A DNA stretch of 64,000 nt from Strongylocentrotus purpuratus (taxonomy: Eukaryota > Echinodermata > Echinoidea > Camarodonta > Strongylocentrotidae), in the NCBI RefSeq assembly GCF_000002235.5, contig NW_022145601.1, forward strand, positions 20,033,389-20,097,388, in the 5' to 3' direction. The position numbers and the translations under genes were made by a program. The notes below the pieces were generated by a model, which searched no databases, had not been told where the DNA came from, and saw only the letters and a list, made by a program, of their open reading frames with translations. Shown piece by piece: positions 57,261 through 64,000 of this stretch; within the stretch, counting starts at the first letter, position 1, and every line of letters begins with the position of its first letter.

Positions 57261-58262
57261 GATTTCCAGCAAATGCACAACACGCACACACAAACACACA
57301 CAGTACATACGCGCACACCCATCCACACACACACGCGCACCCACACACCCCGCCACAACATCCACACTCACATTGAATTTTCATCTCAACGCTCTTAATA
57401 ATGCAGACGAGTAGAAATCAAATTGTTAAAAGGACTCACATTTAGGGATAAGGGATAACTTCCTTTCGAGTTTGATCCGCTCAAGTCATAGTGGAATCCA
57501 CTCCAAGCAGTGGTTGAATGACTCATTTTCAGAGTGTATTCCACTACTTTTGAGGATCAATTTCCACTTCAATCGAGAGTTCCGACTACTTGCATACATG
57601 TGGCATGTGCCTGTGTATGAGGTCTGCAGCACCATCATTTTTTACAATTTTTGCCTGTCCAAATAAAATATCTCGCGTTAAAGAATTCCCGTCGTGAGAC
57701 GATCGCATAAAACATTGAAGAAATCAGCTTGCGAGCAATTTAAATGCCTTATTCGTAGAATTGTGGGCATATTACGTAATGACATGCAATATTTGCTCTT
57801 TCTACAGGACAAGTACGAGACTCTAAAAATACGATAGGATGAGATTGTTAAGGTCGTGGTCTTCTGTACCACATGTCCTGAATTAAGAACACTGTAAAAT
57901 GTATTTGTTTTTACTTAAACGCCATTATTTACACGAAAGGCAACTTGACGGATTAAGGTGAGGAAAAGGGAAAGTAATTTTGTCTTTCGTCCGTCGGGCA
58001 AAATCTGATTTTTGACAAAATTTGTGATATCAGGTTTCATACGGAGATGGGAGTGCACGTGCGAAACACAATACGAAAAATGGAGTAATTACAAACTTAA
58101 TTGTTGCACGTCACTTTTCCATCCTTCATGCAATATTAGAAGGGAAGAGTAATGAGCAATGATTTTCGGCCGATGATAATAGTGATGAGATCTTAAAGTG
58201 TGTCAACAAAAAGATAAAATAGAGAGAGAGAGAGATAACGAAAGAAAGAGAGAGATTTCCAG

Positions 58263-59055
58263 AGTATTGAAAATCGGTTATAATGATATCATTCCGATTC
58301 CTAAATGAAGTAAATCCATGCAATTCTCTGGATCAATTACGTCCTATCTCTGTAACACCAGTCTTTGCTCGTGTCTTTGAGGAGTTTCTTGTGGAGTGGA
58401 TTAGACGAGATATTGCCGATCATTCTCGGTTTCACCCCTCTCACCTATGATAAAAGGCTAGAGAGTCTAAATCTGCCCTCCCTTCAAGCAAGAAGAATTG
58501 AGCTTGATACTAAGTTTGCCCACTCCCCGGCCCCCCACTCAGGTTTCGAAATGACCGCATGCGTGTTGCCAAAATGTCCGGTAAAGGGGTACTTTTCGTG
58601 CGACAAAGTCCGGCCCGAGAATTGTAAAAAAAGGGGTGTATTTGACTTTTCACCCGGAGATTTCTTTAAAAAGGGGGTGTTTTTTCTTTTTTTCTCTCAT
58701 CTATTTGGACTCCTGAGAAATTATTCCGAATTTAGGGGGTACATTGAGCACTTTTCCTGATTTAGGGGGGTCTCCAAGGCAGGAAAAGCCCGCGAAAAGC
58801 CCGCGAAAGGGGGGTTCGGAAATGTTGGCAGTCCTCAGATAGGGGGTGATTTCAAAAAGAGGGAACGAGCATATGCGTACCCTAAATAACACTGAGTGGG
58901 GGGGGGGGGCCGGGGCCCACTCGCTACTGACGTCCCGACACAGAGACTTACTACCACCATTTAAAGATTCCTTGCCCAATTTTCGCCCCCTCCGTAATAA
59001 TCATGGTTTAAATTCTGCTGTTCTTTCTCTTGTTCGTACTTATTAATAACCCTTG

Positions 59056-59099
<44 letters not shown>

Positions 59100-59650
59100 T
59101 TTCCTTATTCCTCCGAATCATTTTAATTGACACATTCGCAATTTGGTATACGTTATATTTTAATAATGGCATTGTGTAACTGCTTTTTAGGGTCGATTCC
59201 AATGTGTAATATAAATGTTTTTGTGTGGTAACCCTTTCAACTTAAACGTAATTATGTTTATTCAGGTTTTAAGGCTTTTATCGTTGCCTATTTTCAAAAT
59301 ATATTTTTATCCCTATATTGTTTTATTGTTTGGTTACTCAACATTATTATTGTCTGTTTATCTGCTACCATTACCATAACAGTTTAGTAATTTGACGATC
59401 CTCATCACTACTTTTTCTTAGTTTATTTTGGTAATGTATTGATTGAAATGTATTATTTTGTTCATCTTTATTACCATCTTGTACTTGTCATACGTTTTCA
59501 TTTGGCTCACTATTGTATATTTACTGTATTTATAACTGTATTGTATAACTTGTAAACATGATCAATTTTGGTCCTTGGACCTTTGAATCATGTATATTTA
59601 TATGTCTTTTTAAACCGAAATAAAAAAGAATAAATAAAAAAATTAAAAAA
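58263..59650 (+). mobile_element. LINE with internal deletion and poly(A)-like end, inserted in copy B
   Basis: The frame reads LDQLRPISVTPVFARVFEEF (RT fingers) and RRDIADHSRF, then jumps to LTYDKRLESLNLPSLQARRI (RT tail), so the YADD palm is missing. The tail resumes after an insert (58530-58945) with FKDSLPNFRPLRNNHGLNSA. The 3' UTR ends AAACCGAAATAAAAAAGAAT at about 59635. A (CT)n tract lies at 59058-59098. Copy A has no LINE here. Confidence 0.8.
58530..58945. mobile_element. Insert inside the LINE, GGGG-rich repeat
   Basis: The block between the two parts of the LINE tail has AAAAAGGGGGTG, TTTAGGGGGGTC and AGCCCGCGAAAGG words and a G run (58897-58908), foreign to the LINE frame. No clear terminal repeats were found. 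Confidence 0.5.
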
Positions 59651-59659
59651 AAGAGAGAC

Positions 59660-59663
59660 TGAG

Positions 59664-59701
<38 letters not shown>

Positions 59702-59802
59702 ATAAGAGAAGAGCACTTTTTGGACGGGTTACGAGAAGGGCGAAATGGAGCCTGTGAATATTAATAGATAATATCAAAGATAAATGGAGACATGGAGAGA
59801 GT

Positions 59803-59846
<44 letters not shown>

Positions 59847-59850
59847 GAAA
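59660..59850 (+). repeat. (GA)n tracts of copy B
   Basis: GA runs at 59668-59698 and 59806-59845; the flanking TTTTGGACGGGTTACGAGAAGG matches copy A near 9310-9332. Confidence 0.85.
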
Positions 59851-59915
59851 AGAGAAAAGAGAGGGAAAGAAAGGGCGGGAAGCGGGACTAGGAGAGAGAT
59901 AGAATGAGTGATTGA

Positions 59916-60298
59916 TTAAAGGGACCCGGTAACTTTGTCTCAGATTTTGAAACAAAATTCTGTATTTAGCTCATGATGCAATGATAATTATAAACCTTTA
60001 GGTCAGTCAGGAACCCCATGACTTTTACAAGCCGATCGCCTGTCTGATTATCAAGATATTTATGATTGGAATTACAAATTTTGAAAACCGTTCGCCAGAC
60101 AGTTTTCATAACACTACATTGGGGAAAACGAGTATGGTAAAACCGGTTACTCAAAGATTTTTTTACTTTTTTGAGGCACTTCTTGATCATTTTGAAGCGC
60201 AATTTTGTTAGGGCTTCAATATTACACCATATTACAGACACTGATAACACGTAGGGCCGTGTATCTCAGATTTAACATTGTTAAACGATCCCTTTAAG
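59916..60298. mobile_element. TTAA-type MITE
   Basis: TTAAAGGGACCCGGTAAC on the left and the inverse TTAAAGGGATCGTTTAAC on the right, with TTAA at both ends. A second, split copy is at 50690-51298. TTAA targets suit piggyBac- or Kolobok-type elements. No protein is encoded. Confidence 0.75.
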
Positions 60299-60465
60299 TG
60301 AGTGAAAGAGAGGGGGAGTAGGTATTTGTGTGTGTGTAAATGTGAGGGAGAGCGAGAGAGAGATAGAGAGAAGGTGGAGGGGAGGAAGATGTGTAGATGT
60401 AGAAGAGAGGAAGGCTAATAATAGTAAGACAGTAAGACGAAATATGAATAAAGGGAAAGACTGAC

Positions 60466-60980
60466 TGTGTTTCGGTAACATTGTTGGAGGTTGATGACAA
60501 AACTGCATAATTTTTGTATGAAATGTTATTCCTTCTACTGTACTAACCCTCTAACATGCAACAAATTCTGAAAAATTCTCAATCCACAAAGATATTAATG
60601 TTTTTCTTTGAAGGCATCCATGTGCAACATCCTCTAACAGTAAATTTTCACCATTTTTGAATTTTTCCAACCGTTTTTCCATGAAAATAAGACATGAGAC
60701 TAGCTTTTAAATATCTTTCAAAACTTAAATGTCGGGAATGGTATATAGAGCCAATTCATTGCCTTGTGACGATTTACATTCACGTGAAATGTAATACATT
60801 GTAATAATATAGTTTGGAGAATTAATGAATCGATTAGATCAGTTCTTCCGAATTTGTATCATTAATAATAGTCCGTTTTCCCTCAAACTTTCGGATTATC
60901 TTAAATTTTACATCTACAGGTCACTTACCTTAGCACCATTATGTCTCATCTGAACAATGTTACCAAGTCCCTTTAATGCC
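60466..60980. mobile_element. Probable second TTAA-type MITE
   Basis: The right end CAATGTTACCAAGTCCCTTTAA (60955-60976) resembles the inverse of the element at 59916. A weak left end CGGTAACATTGTT is at 60474. The interior is unlike the other copy. Confidence 0.4.
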
Positions 60981-61389
60981 TGTCTCTGCAATTCAATTCA
61001 GTTAACCTACATTAGCAATATTTTTACTTGATATTAATTATGGTCACTTAAATTAAAGTCTGGATTTTGATACTTAGATGTATTCGCTATTTACGGTCGT
61101 TTTCTATATTACGAAAGAAATTCCATGTAGCTTTTCTAAAATAAGGTAGCCAAATAAAATCACATGACATGCACTAAAATACAAATTTACAAAAATCATC
61201 AACACAAATAACAAGACAAGAGCAAAGTAAATTTATTATTTGATTACTTGCACTGCACCATAAACGTCATACATTGACGAATACCTGAGGCCGCGCTATT
61301 TGAATGCCCATATTATTATTATTGCCAAAAGTCACCACTCTCTATCAAAAATATAAATGGTTAAGGTTATATACCTTGGAAATATATCT

Positions 61390-61690
61390 TGGAAGTGGGC
61401 ATTTAAACTTAAAAACTTATTTGCCTCTTGTTCGGATGAAGAATTCATATTTTGACACATGATTAGTGGCGCTATGCAGCAATTTTATATACATGGACAA
61501 GCGAAGGACTCCTCTGGGTCAAATTGATCTTTTCTTGACGACCAAAATTTCAACAAATTGGATTTAAAGCTGTTTAGTGACGTGCTCTCCACAATTACAG
61601 AGGAGAGGTTGTTCCATTCATTGATACATCTCTCTGAAGATGTTTCGTTCATACCTGGGGAAATGTAAATACCCAGATGAAAGAAGATAC
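61390..61690 (-). mobile_element. LINE RT tail scrap inserted in copy B
   Basis: The minus frame reads FFHLGIYISPGMNETSSERC, INEWNNLSSVIVESTSLNSF and KSNLLKFW, the usual FxxRVVNxWNxLPxxVVxAxSxxxFKxxLD ending of LINE proteins. Copy A lacks it. Confidence 0.7.
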
Positions 61691-61699
61691 GTGTGTTCA

Positions 61700-61724
61700 G
61701 CCTATCTCTCTCTCTCTCTCTCTC

Positions 61725-61770
<46 letters not shown>

Positions 61771-61778
61771 TTTCTCTC
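61700..61778 (+). repeat. (CT)n microsatellite of copy B
   Basis: Counterpart of 10850-10918. Confidence 0.9.
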
Positions 61779-62239
61779 CTGGATGTAGTCAAGACTAGAA
61801 CTGTTCGTCACAGATATAAAAAGTTGGGTCGAAAGCAGTGGATGCAAATATTGGATATTACGAAAAATACATCCGTACGAACTTCGTTCTCACAAAATCG
61901 ATTCACCTTCTTTGCTTAAAAGATGGTGCTAAATATTGCAAGCATTTCATGCTCACGTGATCTTTTAAAGGCCACGTTCAACAAGTATGATTGTTCGCAA
62001 GTTTATAAATAAGAAGGAAAGAAAGTGCGACCCAGCTCATCTTTCGGATATAGGCAACTTCCAAATATAATTTTTTCAAAGAAATTCCTTTAATCAAAAG
62101 GTTCGTGACCGTGCATTGAAGCTGATAATGTTATTTCCATTTAATAAAAAGGAACGTAATTCGGTAGCATTAATGAAACAGGGATCTGAAATGATTACTT
62201 GCATGCAAGAACTATAAATAATTTAGTATCTTTCGTTCC

Positions 62240-62298
62240 AGAAAAAAAGAGAGGAAGCGAGAAGAAAGAGAGAGGGAGAGAGAGAGAGAGAGAGAGAG

Positions 62299-62360
<62 letters not shown>

Positions 62361-62491
62361 GGGGGGGGGGGGTCAGTGGGGGGAGGGGTCGATAGGAGAA
62401 GAGATGGAGAAAAAGTGAATGGTAGATTAATAGATAAATAGAAAGACATGTGAAGATATATAATATAGATAGATGACAAAGAGAGAGTAAG

Positions 62492-62535
<44 letters not shown>

Positions 62536-62960
62536 TGAGTGGGGAGGGTCGATAAGAGATGAGATTGAGAGAAAGTGAATGGTAGATTAATAGATAGATA
62601 GATAGATAGACATATAAAGATACATAGATATATAATATAGAAAGAGGACAAAGAGAGAGTAAGACAGAAAGACAGAGCGAGAGAGAGAGAGAGAGAAGGA
62701 CGGGGGATGGAGGGAGATCGAGAGGTAGAAAGAGGACAGAGAAAAAAAGAGACAGAGTAAGAAGGAGAGAATTTTAAGATGAAAGACAGGAATTGAGATA
62801 GAAAGGGAGATTGGGAGAAAGGAAGATGGATGGAGAGACGAAGAGAATGAGAGAGAGATCGACAGAAAACAGACAGACTGACGGACAGAAACTGAGAGAT
62901 AGAGACAGACCGCAATAAAGAGAGATAGAGAGAAAAGAGAATAAGATGGAAATCTTGTTC
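62240..62960 (+). repeat. Long polypurine (GA)n/(GATA)n tract of copy B
   Basis: About 700 bp almost all purine on the plus strand, with GATA (62588-62610) and GACA units. A ~200-bp sub-block (GTCGATARGAGAWGAGATKGAG to GATAGATGACAAAGAG) is tandemly duplicated (62388-62480 and 62548-62650). Copy A has only ~330 bp here. Confidence 0.85.
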
Positions 62961-63426
62961 ATCGGCCGTCATTAGTGATAGGTGAGGACGTTCTGACATC
63001 TTTGCATCACATTAATAAGACAACATTAATAACTTGTTTCGAACAGACATACAAGGCCATGTTGAAGCAAGAAAAAAAAAATCTTATATTTCCTGAATGT
63101 TTGATCTGGTAAATATTTAACTCATGCCGAGCGATAAAATGAAAGAGTATAAGATCCCTGATATTGCCAACGTCTAGATCATAATTGGTTGGATAAATTG
63201 TAATGAGTGCGAGAATCAAAGAGACCTGAGCAATAAATGATGAAGCCTTTGAAGAAGGAGGGGGAGGTGGTAGCATACGACGTTTCACAAGCCGTCTCTT
63301 CTCATTAGATTTCATAATTTCTACCGAAATGTGTTATGAAACATGTTATCCCCTTTTACGTGTAGTACCAGTGATAAGTCATTTTGAAATTTTGAACGAC
63401 CGTTGAACATGATTGAATAACTGATG

Positions 63427-63830
63427 CAGGGGCGTACGCAGGGGGGGGGGGGGGGTTTGGGGGTTCAAACCCCCCCCCCCCCTTTGGTATTTTTATGTGT
63501 GTAAACCCCCCTAAAAAAAACTAACCCCCCCCCCTTTTTTTTTTTTTTTTTTAAATAAATAAAATTAAAAAATTGAAAAAAATTATGCCCACGGCTAACG
63601 TAAAGTGACCTTACCCCCCCCCCCACCGAAAAAAATGTCCAATTTTCAAATTTCGAGACCAAAAAAAAAAAAAAGAGTGTCCGCTTAACCCCCCCACCCC
63701 CCCCCCCCCCCCCCCCCCCCCACTGAGCGACTTTTCGGCCGGCGCGATTTTCAAATTTTCGGGAGCAAAATATTTTGGGCCAGATTTTAAAACCCCCCCC
63801 CCCCTTGAAAAAATCCTGCGTACGCCCCTG
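63427..63830. mobile_element. Non-autonomous hAT MITE with perfect 8-bp target duplication
   Basis: CAGGGGCGTACGCAGGGG and its inverse end are flanked by AACTGATG at 63419-63426 and 63831-63838. The interior matches 39557-39944 (TTTGGTATTTTTATGT, CACTGAGCGACTTTTCGGCC) and contains C runs up to about 30 nt. Copy A of the duplication is empty at this point (near 12236). Confidence 0.92.
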
Positions 63831-64000
63831 AACTGATGACATATGTTTTAATTAATGGAAACTATTCAATCCTAATATCAAAATAGATAAGCTTAACACA
63901 AGTCGTGATACCCATTCGCAATAACGCATTTTATAAAATATCGTTCCTTCCGTGTCTTCCAAATAAACAATTTGTCTTAATAAACATATAAGAATAGGTC

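Larger units (their letters stand above)
57280..64000 (+). repeat. Segmental duplication copy B (partner 8200-12360)
   Basis: Same order and strand as copy A, but enlarged by a LINE (58263-59650), two TTAA-type MITEs (59916, 60466), a second LINE scrap (61390-61690) and a hAT MITE (63427). It runs off the right window edge still matching copy A. B lacks the 9698-10436 block of A. Confidence 0.85.

Noticed and set aside
62427-62999. 190-codon minus frame rich in Leu and Ser
   Set aside because: Same reason: polypyrimidine translation in copy B.

Overview
The window looks like nuclear DNA of a marine invertebrate deuterostome. It is AT-rich and gene-sparse, with long introns, dense (GA)n and (CA)n tracts, very frequent long G/C homopolymers, and many short inverted-repeat transposons and broken LINEs. 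The protein content fits an echinoderm, and I lean to sea urchin: an intronless class A GPCR, a C-type lectin exon, and a mosaic CCP/EGF/SEA membrane protein. The species cannot be fixed from the sequence alone. No LTR retrovirus-like element, Polinton, CRISPR, rRNA or tRNA was recognised.

Layout. 1-2.2 kb: satellite-like repeats, a TIR element filled with ~110-bp tandem repeats, a LINE scrap and one C-type lectin exon. 2.8-7.5 kb: palindromes and small DNA transposons. 8.2-12.4 kb: copy A of a duplicated block whose copy B fills 57.3-64.0 kb in the same orientation; B is swollen by later insertions. 13.7-14.9 kb: a LINE split by a half transposon. 16.4-20.2 kb: two further TIR elements. 23.5-24.8 kb: the GPCR on the minus strand. 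25.9-27.5 kb: decayed tandem arrays. 34.8-51.8 kb: a 13-exon plus-strand gene reconstructed here from splice sites. 52.6-53.6 kb: LINE 3' ends. 54.4-56.5 kb: a Harbinger-type transposon with terminal repeats and a decayed HARBI1-like transposase.

Host genes. The main one spans 34764-51756: 13 coding exons, 645 residues, every junction GT-AG and every phase consistent. The order is signal peptide, three CCP (sushi) modules, an EGF, a Thr-rich linker, a six-Cys EGF-like module, a SEA domain with a GSIIV self-cleavage motif, a calcium-binding-type EGF, a Pro/Thr/Glu stalk, one membrane helix and a 71-residue tail. It reads as a cell-surface, self-cleaving adhesion or recognition receptor. The GPCR and the lectin exon are the other host genes. 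I see no sign that the three act together.

The most unusual structural signals are two long, almost loopless palindromes, one in intron 1 of the receptor gene, and several unrelated mobile elements whose interiors are built from short degenerate words repeated every ~10-11 or ~15-16 bp.
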